Part shown: piece by piece, positions 25,699-34,845 of the stretch
Layout of the letters: each line of letters starts with the position of its first letter
Position numbering within the stretch: position 1 is the stretch's first letter
Assembly (NCBI GenBank): GCA_020062665.1
Contig: JAGUVW010000043.1
Span: 121,781 to 185,780, forward strand
From: Pseudomonadales bacterium
Lineage (GTDB): Bacteria > Pseudomonadota > Gammaproteobacteria > Pseudomonadales > Ketobacteraceae
Direction of reading: 5' to 3'
Length of the DNA: 64,000 bases
Translations under genes and position numbers: made by a program
The notes under the pieces: model-generated
What the model was told of the DNA's origin: nothing
Databases searched by the model: none
What the model saw: the letters and a program-made list of their open reading frames with translations, nothing else

Positions 25699-28533
25699 TT
25701 AACAGTTGAATGCCTGATCGAGCAGACGGTTCTGCTCTTCGGTATGCCGTGACATGTAACCCGCCGCAGGCGCAGCCGAGCCTTCACGGCCGGCATAGTT
25801 CAGGTACAGCGCAGGATTGGTCTTGTGCACCACGTGACGCATGTGATGCTGGCTGCAATACCATGCACCCTGGTTCATGGGCTCTTCCTGACACCAGACC
25901 ACCGTTTTCACGTTGCGATACTGCGAAAACATCTCATGCAATTCCGCTTCCGGGAACGGGTACAGCTGCTCCACGCGCAGAATGGCTGTATTGGTGATGT
26001 TGTTCTGCTCGCGGTATTCGTACAGATCGTAGAAAACCTTGCCGCTGCAGAGAATGACGCGGGTCACGTCATCGGCAGCCACGTCCTTCGGATCAGGCAT
26101 CACTACACGGAAATAACCGTTCGCCAGTTCATCCAGCGAAGACTTGCAGCGCGGGTGACGCAGCAGACTCTTGGGCGACATCACGATCAGCGGCTTGCGC
26201 AGCGGCCGAATCGCCTGACGCCGCAGCATGTGGAACACCTGCGCCGGCGTGGACGGGATGCACACCTGCATGTTGTGCTCGGCGCACAGCTGCAGGAAGC
26301 GCTCCAGGCGCGCGGAAGAGTGTTCCGGCCCCTGCCCTTCATAACCGTGCGGCAACAACATGGTCAGGCCACACAGACGCTGCCACTTGTGTTCGCCGGA
26401 TGAAATAAACTGGTCGATGACCACCTGCGCGCCATTGGCGAAATCGCCGAACTGCGCTTCCCAGATCACCAAGCCCTTCGGCGAGGTGGTGGCATAGCCA
26501 TACTCGAAACCCAGCACCGCTTCTTCCGACAGCAGCGAGTCATAAAGGTCGAACGCATTGGAGTCGCTGCTCAGGTGCTTGAGCGGCGTATGGGTGCCGC
26601 GTTGCTTCTGGTTGTGCACCACCGCATGGCGGTGCGAGAACGTACCCCGCCCCACATCCTGCCCGGTAATCCGCACCGGATAACCACCGTGCAGCAGGGT
26701 CGCGTAAGCCATGGTTTCCGCAAAGCCCCAATCGATCGGCAACGCGCCGGCTGCCATCTTGCGACGATCTTCCCAGATTTTTTCAACCTGCCGCTGCAAA
26801 AGAAATCCATCGGGTGTCTGATCCAGCTTGTGCGCCAGCTCCTGGATCACCTTTACGTCCACACTGGTGTCGCAATACGCTTCGTAGGCATGGCCCAGAT
26901 AAGGCGTCCAGTCCACGAACAACGATTTGTTGGGCTCCTTCACCAGCGATTTCACCACATGCTCGCCATTATCGAGCGCGCGACGATAGTCCTCCATCAT
27001 GCTGTCGTTTTCGGGCTGGGACAAAATGCCTTCCGCAATCAGCTTCTCGCTGTAGATTTCGCGCGGATTCTTCTTCTTGCGGATCACGGAGTACATGATC
27101 GGCTGGGTGATGGCCGGCTCGTCCGCCTCGTTGTGACCACGGGCGCGATAGCAGATCAGGTCGATCACCACGTCTTTCTTGAACTGCTGACGGAAATCGA
27201 TTGCCATCTGGGTGACAAACAGCACAGCTTCCGGATCATCGCCGTTCACGTGGAAGATCGGTGCCTGCACCATCTTCGCCACGTCGGTACAGTATTCAGT
27301 GGAGCGTGAATCGCGACGGTTGCTGGTGGTGAAGCCCACCTGGTTATTGATGATGATGTGCATGCTGCCGCCGGTGCGATAACCGCGGGTCTGCGACATC
27401 TGGAAGGTTTCCATCACCACGCCCTGACCGGCAAACGCTGCATCACCGTGGATCAGCAGCGGCACCACCAGATCGCCCTTCTTGTCATTACGACGATCCT
27501 GCCGCGCACGCACGGAGCCTTCCACCACCGGTGACACGATTTCCAGATGCGACGGGTTGAACGCCATCGCCAGGTGCAATTCACCGCCCGGCGTCATCAC
27601 GTTGGACGAGAAGCCCTGGTGATACTTCACGTCGCCGGAGCCGACTTCGTTGTGCTTCTTTTTACCTTCGAATTCGCTGAACAGCTCGCCGGGATTCTTG
27701 CCGAGGATATTCACCAGTACATTGAGGCGGCCCCGGTGGGCCATGCCAATCACCAGCTCCTTGCCGCCGTAACTGCCGGCACGCTGGATGATTTCGTCGA
27801 TGCAGGGAATCAGACTCTCGCCACCTTCCAGACCGAAACGCTTGGTGCCGGGATACTTGGTCGCCAGCATGCGCTCCAGACCTTCCGCTGCAATCAGACG
27901 CTCCAGCAGATGGATCTTCACTTCGCGACTGTAATTGGGATGGGAACGCACACTTTCCATCCGCTGCTGGATCCAGCGCTTCTCGGCTGTATCCACGATA
28001 TGCATGTATTCCACGCCGATGCTGGAGCAATAGGTGCGATCCAGCGCCTCGACGATCTCGCGCAAGGTGGCTTCTTCCTTGCCGATAAAAAGATTACCGG
28101 TCTGGAATTTGGTATCCAGATCCGCAGCTGACAGGCCGTGATGGGTCAACTCCAGATCCGGCACAGCTTCCCGATCCATCAAGCCCAAAGGATCGAGATT
28201 GGCCTTCTGGTGACCACGCACGCGATAGCCGGTGATCAGCTGAAGAACCTTGACCTGCTTTTTCTCATGCTCAGACGAAACGCTGCTCACCGCCAACGGC
28301 TGCACGCGATTCTTGTTCTTGGCTTGATAGAGGAAATGCTCGCGAACGGTCGAGTGGGGAATATCCTGCTCGGTGCCATTCACGCGGGGGAGTTTGTCGA
28401 AGTGGTCGCGCCACTGTTCGGGCACGGAATTGGGGTCTTTCAGGTATGCTTCGTAGAGTTCTTCGATATAGGCGGCATTCGCCCCAAAAAGATGGGACGT
28501 ACTCCACTGCCGATACATCAAGCCTTCATCCAT
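25699..28533 (-). CDS. sucA: SucA, 2-oxoglutarate dehydrogenase E1
   Basis: Thiamine-diphosphate E1 component converting 2-oxoglutarate and transferring succinyl to SucB. 944 aa, full length. MAHRGRLNVLVNILGK, GGELHLAMAFNPSHLEIVSPVVEGS and HGDAAFAGQG are the usual substrate/ThDP segments; the ThDP fold continues with INNQVGFTTSNRRDSRST and the transketolase-like GQDVGRGTFSHRHAV. First gene of sucAB-lpd, preceded by a consensus promoter and a 290-nt leader. Confidence 0.98.
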   Translation of the reverse strand: MDEGLMYRQWSTSHLFGANAAYIEELYEAYLKDPNSVPEQWRDHFDKLPRVNGTEQDIPHSTVREHFLYQAKNKNRVQPLAVSSVSSEHEKKQVKVLQLITGYRVRGHQKANLDPLGLMDREAVPDLELTHHGLSAADLDTKFQTGNLFIGKEEATLREIVEALDRTYCSSIGVEYMHIVDTAEKRWIQQRMESVRSHPNYSREVKIHLLERLIAAEGLERMLATKYPGTKRFGLEGGESLIPCIDEIIQRAGSYGGKELVIGMAHRGRLNVLVNILGKNPGELFSEFEGKKKHNEVGSGDVKYHQGFSSNVMTPGGELHLAMAFNPSHLEIVSPVVEGSVRARQDRRNDKKGDLVVPLLIHGDAAFAGQGVVMETFQMSQTRGYRTGGSMHIIINNQVGFTTSNRRDSRSTEYCTDVAKMVQAPIFHVNGDDPEAVLFVTQMAIDFRQQFKKDVVIDLICYRARGHNEADEPAITQPIMYSVIRKKKNPREIYSEKLIAEGILSQPENDSMMEDYRRALDNGEHVVKSLVKEPNKSLFVDWTPYLGHAYEAYCDTSVDVKVIQELAHKLDQTPDGFLLQRQVEKIWEDRRKMAAGALPIDWGFAETMAYATLLHGGYPVRITGQDVGRGTFSHRHAVVHNQKQRGTHTPLKHLSSDSNAFDLYDSLLSEEAVLGFEYGYATTSPKGLVIWEAQFGDFANGAQVVIDQFISSGEHKWQRLCGLTMLLPHGYEGQGPEHSSARLERFLQLCAEHNMQVCIPSTPAQVFHMLRRQAIRPLRKPLIVMSPKSLLRHPRCKSSLDELANGYFRVVMPDPKDVAADDVTRVILCSGKVFYDLYEYREQNNITNTAILRVEQLYPFPEAELHEMFSQYRNVKTVVWCQEEPMNQGAWYCSQHHMRHVVHKTNPALYLNYAGREGSAAPAAGYMSRHTEEQNRLLDQAFNC

Positions 28534-28832
28534 TGCAGATCACCGTGTCGAATCGGGACACTATCTGCAAGACGCGAATCAGCAACAGACACGTTTCAGC
28601 ATGTTAGGATTGCGACAAGCCGGTTAGGCCAACAACGCTTCCAGATAGTTCGGTTTTACCGATAGCCCTTGGTTATTAACAGTCTCACAAGCCGCTTTTT
28701 GGGCGGCGGGAGCAAACCAACAAAGCGCGCCTTTCATAGATTTTTCAGGCCGCCCTGTCATTCCCAACATCAAGTGTAGCGTCTTTTGAATATGCCGCCC
28801 AAAGGGAACAATTGGGCGGCGAAGACGGCAGA
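28534..28832 (-). promoter_or_regulatory. Long structured sucA leader
   Basis: No gene fits this stretch. Four 7-nt elements alternate in the transcript: GCCGCCC (28820-28814), GGGCGGC (28800-28794), GGGCGGC (28755-28749) and GCCGCCC (28707-28701). The first pair forms a perfect 9-bp hairpin (28794-28802 with 28812-28820). The others can form competing stems, and GCGGC (28695-28691) can also pair with the last. This looks like a leader able to switch structure. sucA leader RNA motifs are known in other proteobacteria, but I could not match this to one. Confidence 0.5.
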
Positions 28833-28860
28833 ATTATATAGGAATTTCTTTTACTGACAA
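28833..28860 (-). promoter_or_regulatory. Sigma70 promoter of sucAB-lpd
   Basis: TTGTCA (28860-28855), 16-nt spacer, perfect TATAAT (28838-28833) on the minus strand. It begins 5 nt after the sdhB stop, so the suc genes can be transcribed independently of sdh. Confidence 0.75.
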
Positions 28861-28864
28861 CCTT

Positions 28865-29572
28865 TTAAGTACCGCGTTCCAGCAACATCGAACGGATGTG
28901 GCCAATCGCCTTGGTGGGGTTCAGCCCCTTGGGGCACACGCTCACACAGTTCATGATGCCGCGGCAACGGAACAGACTGAACGGGTCGTCCAGATCGGAC
29001 AGACGCTGCTCGGTCATGGTGTCACGACTGTCGGCAATGAAGCGGTAGGCCTGAAGCAAGCCGGCGGGGCCGATGAACTTGTCCGGGTTCCACCAGAACG
29101 ACGGGCAGGAGGTCGAACAGCAGGCGCAGAGGATGCACTCGTACAGACCGTCCAGCTTGTCACGCTCTTCCGGCATCTGCAGACGCTCGATCGGCGGCAC
29201 TGGCGTATTATTGACCAGATAAGGCTTGATCTTCTCGTACTGGTTGTAGAACAGGGTCATGTCCACCACCAGATCACGAATCACCGGCAGACCCGGCAGA
29301 GGACGCAGGATCAGCTTGCCCTTGCCTTTGGTAGCCTGCGAGATCGGAGTAATACAGGCCAGACCATTCTTGCCGTTGATGTTCATACCGTCAGAGCCGC
29401 ACACGCCTTCGCGGCAAGAACGGCGATAAGCCAGCGAGTCGTCCTTTTCCTTCACCAGCGCCAACACGTCCAGAACCATCAGATCCTTGCCGCCGGTATC
29501 GACCTGGTAATCCTTCATGTAAGGTTCGGCGTCGGTATCCGGGTTGTAGCGATAAATACTAACCTGCAACAT
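28865..29572 (-). CDS. sdhB: SdhB, succinate dehydrogenase iron-sulfur subunit
   Basis: Electron-transfer subunit of complex II, 235 aa. [2Fe-2S] ligands in CREGVCGSDGMNINGKNGLAC with Asp in place of the third Cys, the same as in the E. coli enzyme. The [4Fe-4S] and [3Fe-4S] ligands are in CILCACCSTSCPSFWW and CRGIMNCVSVCPKGLNPTKAIG. 11 nt after sdhA. Confidence 0.98.
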   Translation of the reverse strand: MLQVSIYRYNPDTDAEPYMKDYQVDTGGKDLMVLDVLALVKEKDDSLAYRRSCREGVCGSDGMNINGKNGLACITPISQATKGKGKLILRPLPGLPVIRDLVVDMTLFYNQYEKIKPYLVNNTPVPPIERLQMPEERDKLDGLYECILCACCSTSCPSFWWNPDKFIGPAGLLQAYRFIADSRDTMTEQRLSDLDDPFSLFRCRGIMNCVSVCPKGLNPTKAIGHIRSMLLERGT

Positions 29573-29583
29573 GTCGAATCACC

Positions 29584-31356
29584 TTAGTATGTTCTGACTT
29601 TGGGCTTGAAGGTGGGAACCTGCTTGGGAGCGAAGTTCACGTCGCGCTTGCCGACGCGCTTGTCGGTCGGGAAATAGATGGAGTGCACCAGCCAGTTCTC
29701 GTCGTCACGATCCGGGAAGTCGTAACGGCAGTGGGCACCCCGGCTTTCCTTGCGCGCTTCCGCCGCGATCGCGGTGGCTTCTGCCACTTCCAGCAGATTA
29801 TCCAACTCCAGCGCCTCAATACGGGCCGTGTTGTAGGCCTTGCTCTTGTCAGTCAGGTGAGACTTGGCGATGCGACCACGCAACTCGGCCAGCTTCTGCA
29901 CGCCCTGCTGCATCAGATCGCCTTTGCGGAACACGCCGAAGTTGTTCTGCATGTTGGTCTGCAGCTCTTTGCGCAGGACAGCCACGCTTTCGCCATCCTT
30001 GGTGCTGTCCAGACGGTTCAGACGGCTGAAGGCGCGCTCCAGATCGGATTCGCTGGCTTCACGCTGCTCGATACCTTCCTTCAACGCCTGCTCGATGTAG
30101 AGACCCGCCGCGCGGCCGAACACCACCAGATCCAGCAGAGAGTTGCCGCCCAGACGGTTGGCACCGTGCACGGACACGCAAGCCACCTCGCCCACAGCAA
30201 ACAGGCCAGGAATGATCTTGTCGTTGCCAGCGGCATCCTGAGTCAGCGCCTGACCGTGGATGTTGGTGGGAATACCACCCATCATGTAATGACAGGTCGG
30301 CACAACCGGGATCGGTTCTTTCACCGGGTCAGCGTGAGCAAAGGTAATAGACAGTTCGCAGATACCGGGCAGACGCTTGTGCAGCACTTCTTCACCCAGG
30401 TGATCCAGCTTCAGGTACACGTGATCGCCTTCGGGGCCGCAACCACGGCCGTCCAGAATTTCCTGCATCATGGAGCGGGCTACCACGTCACGGCCAGCCA
30501 GATCCTTCGCGTTCGGCGCATAACGCTCCATGAAGCGCTCGCCGTTCTTGTTCACCAGATAACCGCCTTCGCCGCGACAGCCTTCGGTGACCAGCACACC
30601 GGCGCCGGCGATGCCGGTCGGGTGGAACTGCCACATTTCAATATCCTGCACCGGGAAGCCAGCCCGCAGCGCCATGCCCACGCCGTCGCCGGTATTGATC
30701 AGCGCATTGGTGGTGGACGCATAGATACGGCCCGCACCACCCGTGGCAAACACAGTGGCCTTGGACTTGAAGTACACCGCCTCGCCAGTCTCGATGCAGA
30801 TGGCAATAACGCCGGTCACCGCGCCGTCCTGATTGGTTACCAGATCAGACGCATACCACTCGTTATAGAAGTTGGTGTTGAAACGCACGTTCTGTTGATA
30901 CAGCGTGTGCAACAGCGCATGACCAGTACGGTCAGCCGCCGCACAGGTACGGGCAGCCTGCCCGCCTTCGCCGTAATTCTTGGACTGACCACCAAACGGA
31001 CGCTGGTAAATGCGACCCTGCTCGGTGCGGGAGAACGGCAGACCCATGTGATCCAGCTCGAACACCGCCTGCGGGCCGACGCTGCACATATATTCGATTG
31101 CGTCCTGGTCACCGATATAGTCAGAGCCCTTCACGGTGTCATACATGTGCCAGCGCCAGTCATCATTCGGATCGGCACTGGCGATCGCGCAGGTAATACC
31201 GCCCTGGGCAGAAACGGTATGGGAACGGGTGGGGAACACTTTGGAAATCAGAGCGGTTTTCTGGCCGGATTGCGCCAGCTGCAGCGCCGCGCGCATGCCG
31301 GCGCCGCCGCCACCCACGATCACCGCATCAAAGGTCAAGGTACGAACATTCGCCAT
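29584..31356 (-). CDS. sdhA: SdhA, succinate dehydrogenase flavoprotein
   Basis: Catalytic subunit of complex II, 590 aa. FAD motif [22 protein letters not shown]; the covalent-FAD histidine in [15 protein letters not shown]; substrate-site segments around [21 protein letters not shown] and [14 protein letters not shown] 711-aa open frame on the opposite strand is a codon-bias shadow. Starts 3 nt after sdhD. Confidence 0.98.
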   Translation of the reverse strand: MANVRTLTFDAVIVGGGGAGMRAALQLAQSGQKTALISKVFPTRSHTVSAQGGITCAIASADPNDDWRWHMYDTVKGSDYIGDQDAIEYMCSVGPQAVFELDHMGLPFSRTEQGRIYQRPFGGQSKNYGEGGQAARTCAAADRTGHALLHTLYQQNVRFNTNFYNEWYASDLVTNQDGAVTGVIAICIETGEAVYFKSKATVFATGGAGRIYASTTNALINTGDGVGMALRAGFPVQDIEMWQFHPTGIAGAGVLVTEGCRGEGGYLVNKNGERFMERYAPNAKDLAGRDVVARSMMQEILDGRGCGPEGDHVYLKLDHLGEEVLHKRLPGICELSITFAHADPVKEPIPVVPTCHYMMGGIPTNIHGQALTQDAAGNDKIIPGLFAVGEVACVSVHGANRLGGNSLLDLVVFGRAAGLYIEQALKEGIEQREASESDLERAFSRLNRLDSTKDGESVAVLRKELQTNMQNNFGVFRKGDLMQQGVQKLAELRGRIAKSHLTDKSKAYNTARIEALELDNLLEVAEATAIAAEARKESRGAHCRYDFPDRDDENWLVHSIYFPTDKRVGKRDVNFAPKQVPTFKPKVRTY

Positions 31357-31359
31357 AAA

Positions 31360-31728
31360 TCAAATTCCCCACAGAATCTGGACGCCCCAGATGACATAAA
31401 CCAGTGTCAGCAGAGCACAAACACCCTGAAACGCCACTCGCAACACCGTCGCCATGGCACCCATCTGGCGCGTAGTAATATAGTCAGTGGAAATCGTCCA
31501 CAGACCGACCCACGCATGTGCCGCCATCGACAGCAATGCAAGAAGGGTAAACACCCGCATGTAACCGGAGGTCATGTAGGCATGCCACTTGGCATAGCTC
31601 AGATCAGGATTGGTGATGAGGAAGCTCATCAGACAGACAAAGTAAACGCCCAGAACCACTGCTGTACCACGCTGGATCACCCAGTCGTACAGACCATTCT
31701 TACCCAGACTCGTTACGCTGGTTACCAT
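31360..31728 (-). CDS. sdhD: SdhD, succinate dehydrogenase membrane anchor
   Basis: Small membrane subunit of complex II holding heme b and the quinone site. From the ATG at 31728 it is 122 aa (MVTSVTSLGKNGLYDW, the usual family N-terminus, with AGGGG 7 nt upstream); GTG at 31734 is also in frame. Three hydrophobic helices. SdhD residues such as AHAWVGLWTISTDY match the heme-ligand helix. It overlaps the end of sdhC by 7 nt. Confidence 0.95.
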   Translation of the reverse strand: MVTSVTSLGKNGLYDWVIQRGTAVVLGVYFVCLMSFLITNPDLSYAKWHAYMTSGYMRVFTLLALLSMAAHAWVGLWTISTDYITTRQMGAMATVLRVAFQGVCALLTLVYVIWGVQILWGI

Positions 31729-32096
31729 ATCCACACCCCTGCCACCGCAATCAGAACCGCAGAAACGACCAACACCAGCGTTGCCAACACCTTGGCTCCC
31801 TGGAGGGTCTCAAAATAACCCATATCCATCATCAGGTGACGCAGACCCGCGATGAAGTGATAAATGAAACCGGCGAGAATGGCCCACAGAATCAACTTGG
31901 GAACCACACCATTGAGGCACTCTTTCAGAGCATTGAAAGACTCTTCGCTTTCCAGCGATGCTCCCAAACCCCAAATCAGAAAGGCAATGCCAAAGAAAAT
32001 CGCGAGACCAGAAATCCGGTGCAATATAGACGCAATGGCAGGCAACGGAAACTTGATCGTCGTAATGTCGAGGTTTACGGGTCGTTGACTTTTCAC
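31722..32096 (-). CDS. sdhC: SdhC, succinate dehydrogenase cytochrome b556 subunit
   Basis: Membrane anchor of complex II, 124 aa when begun at GTG 32096 (KSQRPVNLDITTIKFPLPAIASILHRISG, the standard start region with the quinone-site Ser/Arg). Upstream in-frame codons to 32180 look non-conserved. Three transmembrane helices; heme-site HFIAGLRHLMMDMGY. First gene of sdhCDAB, with a sigma70 promoter about 130 nt upstream. Confidence 0.93.
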   Translation of the reverse strand: MKSQRPVNLDITTIKFPLPAIASILHRISGLAIFFGIAFLIWGLGASLESEESFNALKECLNGVVPKLILWAILAGFIYHFIAGLRHLMMDMGYFETLQGAKVLATLVLVVSAVLIAVAGVWIW

Positions 32097-32641
32097 GGTT
32101 TTAACCACTGTATACAGAGGCTCCGGGCGGAGCGTTGAGGGAAAATGGCAAAAACTGAATAGACGAGAAATATTAGGCATTTAAGACTAAACGCCCAATC
32201 AATCCCCCTCTCTCATTCGGGGCGGAAGTATAGTCCCATCAAAATTGAAATACAAATGACCTAAACAGCCCTAGAACCCGGAAATACAAGCATTTATCAC
32301 CAACTTGGGGCGCCCGCCGAAAGCCTTGCACTATAATGGTTTGGCAACACTTTCCTGCGGTCGAAATGCCTGCTTTTTGGGCGCACCGGCCTGAAATAAA
32401 TTGACAAACTTTCGTTGAGTGATTAGTTTTGGCCCCCACTTTGGCTTGGACAACAAGCACTTGAGCCAAAGCATCCAACACCGATGAAATGGCGGCTCAA
32501 GCACAGGGTGCCGAGCTTCGCAGTTTAAGCTCAACTTCAACGACAGCGTAGGCAACTCCCGGGAATCATCCACCGGTGAAACCTTGGGACCAAGGCGTAA
32601 AAATTGCTTCGGATGTCTACCCACGAGCACAGGAGACTACC
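32097..32641. other. sdhC-gltA divergent regulatory region
   Basis: 545 nt between the sdhC and gltA starts, with no convincing gene. It holds the sdhC promoter (32227-32255), a perfect TATAAT on the plus strand (32332-32337) with a poor -35, and a hairpin CCTTGG-GA-CCAAGG (32582-32595) just before the gltA ribosome binding site. If the TATAAT is used, gltA has a leader of about 300 nt. Confidence 0.5.
32227..32255 (-). promoter_or_regulatory. Sigma70 promoter of sdhCDAB
   Basis: TTGTAT (32255-32250), 17-nt spacer, TATACT (32232-32227) on the minus strand, giving a leader of about 125 nt before the sdhC GTG. Confidence 0.6.
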
Positions 32642-33922
32642 ATGACTGAGAAATCCGCTCAGTTGACTATTGGCGGTAAAACACTGGATCTGCCCATCTA
32701 TTCAGGAACCATTGGCCCAGATGTGGTGGATGTCGGCAAACTGACCTCCGCAGGCGTTTTCACCTACGATCCAGGTTTCGTATCTACCGCATCATGTGAA
32801 TCCAAAATCACCTACATCGATGGTGACAAGGGCATCCTGCTGCACCGCGGCTATCCGATCGACCAGTTGGCAGACAAGTCCGACTACCTGGAAACCTGCT
32901 TTCTTCTGCTTTACGGGGAACTCCCCAACCAGGCCCAAAAGGCCAAGTTCGAGAACACCATCCGCAACCACACCATGGTGCACGAGCAGCTGCGCTCCTT
33001 CTTCCAGGGCTTCCGTCGTGACGCACACCCGATGGCCATCATGTGCGGCGTTGTAGGCGCACTGTCCGCTTTCTATCACGACTCGCTGGAAATCTCGGAC
33101 GAACGTCACCGCGAAGTGGCTGCTTTCCGCCTGATTGCAAAAATGCCTACTCTGGCAGCCATGTGTTACAAGTACTCGCTTGGCCAGCCTTTCATGTATC
33201 CCCGCAATGATCTCAACTATGCAGAAAATTTCCTGCACATGATGTTTGCGGTTCCCTGCGCGGATTACAAAGTGAATCCGATCCTGGCCAAGGCCATGGA
33301 CAAGATCTTCATCCTGCACGCAGATCACGAACAGAACGCATCGACCTCGACTGTGCGCCTGGCTGGCTCTTCCGGTGCCAATCCGTTTGCCTGTATCGCC
33401 GCTGGCATCGCCGCACTGTGGGGACCCGCCCACGGTGGCGCCAACGAGGCCGTACTGAACATGCTGGATCAGATTGGCGACGTATCCAACGTGGACAAAT
33501 TCATCGCACGCGCGAAGGACAAGAACGACTCCTTCAAGCTGATGGGCTTCGGTCACCGGGTATACAAGAACTTCGATCCGCGCGCACGCGTGATGAAGGA
33601 AACCTGCGACGAAGTGCTCGGTGCACTCGGCATCAATGATCCGCAGCTGGAACTGGCGATGAAACTGGAAGAAATCGCCCGCTCCGACCCCTACTTCATC
33701 GAGAAGAAGCTATATCCAAACGTAGACTTCTACTCCGGCATCATTCTGAAAGCCATCGGCATTCCCACCAGCATGTTCACTGTGATTTTTGCATTGGCAC
33801 GCACAGTCGGCTGGATCGCGCACTGGCACGAGATGATCAGCGGCTCTTACCGCATTGGCCGTCCTCGCCAGCTGTATACCGGCGCTCCGCAGCGGGATTT
33901 CGTCCCCCTCGACAAGCGCTGA
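32642..33922 (+). CDS. gltA: GltA, citrate synthase (type II, hexameric)
   Basis: Condenses acetyl-CoA and oxaloacetate. 426 aa from the ATG at 32642 with AGGAG 6 nt upstream (32631-32635). Active-site blocks: [41 protein letters not shown] (catalytic His), [15 protein letters not shown], and the catalytic Asp region PNVDFYSG. Length and N-terminal beta domain match the NADH-sensitive gram-negative form. Divergent from sdhCDAB. A terminator with a UUCG loop follows. Confidence 0.98.
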   Translation: MTEKSAQLTIGGKTLDLPIYSGTIGPDVVDVGKLTSAGVFTYDPGFVSTASCESKITYIDGDKGILLHRGYPIDQLADKSDYLETCFLLLYGELPNQAQKAKFENTIRNHTMVHEQLRSFFQGFRRDAHPMAIMCGVVGALSAFYHDSLEISDERHREVAAFRLIAKMPTLAAMCYKYSLGQPFMYPRNDLNYAENFLHMMFAVPCADYKVNPILAKAMDKIFILHADHEQNASTSTVRLAGSSGANPFACIAAGIAALWGPAHGGANEAVLNMLDQIGDVSNVDKFIARAKDKNDSFKLMGFGHRVYKNFDPRARVMKETCDEVLGALGINDPQLELAMKLEEIARSDPYFIEKKLYPNVDFYSGIILKAIGIPTSMFTVIFALARTVGWIAHWHEMISGSYRIGRPRQLYTGAPQRDFVPLDKR

Positions 33923-33934
33923 TCGTAACGACAG

Positions 33935-33958
33935 AAAGGGCTGCTTCGGCAGCCTTTT
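33935..33958 (+). terminator. Terminator of gltA
   Basis: GGCTGC-TTCG-GCAGCC with flanking AAAG/TTTT pairing; the stem is extended by the A/T tracts (33935-33938 with 33955-33958). It ends 23 nt before the next gene. Confidence 0.8.
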
Positions 33959-33981
33959 CCATTTCTGGGACAGGGCAAAAG

Positions 33982-34845
33982 ATGAAAATCGGATTTATTG
34001 GGCTTGGCGTGATGGGATACCCGATGGCGGGGCACCTCCTCAAAGCGGGCCATCAGCTCACCATCTACAACCGTACGCGAGCCAAAGCCGAAAAATGGGC
34101 TGCGGAATATGGCAGCGGCAATATAGCCGAGACACCTGCGGAAGTAGCGCGCGATGCCGACGTCGTCATTACCTGTGTTGGCAACGACAGTGACCTCCAT
34201 GAAGTCGTGCTGGGCATCAGCGGTGCCACGAGCGCCATGAAATCCGGCGCCATCCTGGTCGATCACACCACCGCATCTGCCAGAATCGCGCGCGAACTGC
34301 ATGATCAGCTTGGGCAGCGCGGCATTGGATTTGTCGACGCCCCCGTATCAGGTGGTCAGCAGGGCGCGATCAACGGCCAACTCACCATCATGTGCGGCGG
34401 AGACCCGGTTACCTTTACTGCTATCGAGAACGTTATTGGCTGCTACGCGCGTCAAGTCACGCTGATGGGCACAGCCGGCAGCGGCCAACTGACCAAGATG
34501 GTAAACCAGATCTGCATTGCCGGACTGATTCAAAGTCTGGCAGAAGGTGTTCAGTTTGCGGTGAATGCCGGACTCGATCCGCTGCAAGTATTCGACGTGA
34601 TCTCGAAGGGTGCTGCACAATCCTGGCAAATGGTGAATCGCCACAAGACCATGATCGACGGTGAATATGAGCACGGATTTGCCGTGGACTGGATGCGCAA
34701 GGATCTGGCGATATGCCTGGAAGAAGCCCGGAGAAACGGATCGCACCTGCCCGTTGCCGCGCTGGTGGATCAGTTCTATTCAGAGGTTCAGAAGATGGGG
34801 GGTGGTCGCTGGGATACGTCGAGCTTGTTGAAGCGGCTTGTGTGA
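33982..34845 (+). CDS. NAD(P)-dependent oxidoreductase, 3-hydroxyisobutyrate dehydrogenase family
   Basis: Beta-hydroxyacid dehydrogenase, 287 aa. Rossmann motif IGFIGLGVMGYPMAGHLL, substrate-binding DAPVSGGQQGA (about 115-125), catalytic lysine in GQLTKMVNQICIAG (about 171). The C-terminal GGGRWDTSSLLKRL is typical of the family. Possible substrates are 3-hydroxyisobutyrate, tartronate semialdehyde or a succinic-semialdehyde/glyoxylate type compound; sequence alone does not decide. Its last 58 nt overlap a convergent gene. Confidence 0.9.
   Translation: MKIGFIGLGVMGYPMAGHLLKAGHQLTIYNRTRAKAEKWAAEYGSGNIAETPAEVARDADVVITCVGNDSDLHEVVLGISGATSAMKSGAILVDHTTASARIARELHDQLGQRGIGFVDAPVSGGQQGAINGQLTIMCGGDPVTFTAIENVIGCYARQVTLMGTAGSGQLTKMVNQICIAGLIQSLAEGVQFAVNAGLDPLQVFDVISKGAAQSWQMVNRHKTMIDGEYEHGFAVDWMRKDLAICLEEARRNGSHLPVAALVDQFYSEVQKMGGGRWDTSSLLKRLV

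Noticed and set aside
29683..31818. 711-aa open frame on the plus strand opposite sdhA/sdhD
   Set aside because: It is a complete antisense shadow of well-recognised sdhA and sdhD, with His/Arg/Gln-rich low-information sequence typical of GC-rich reverse frames.
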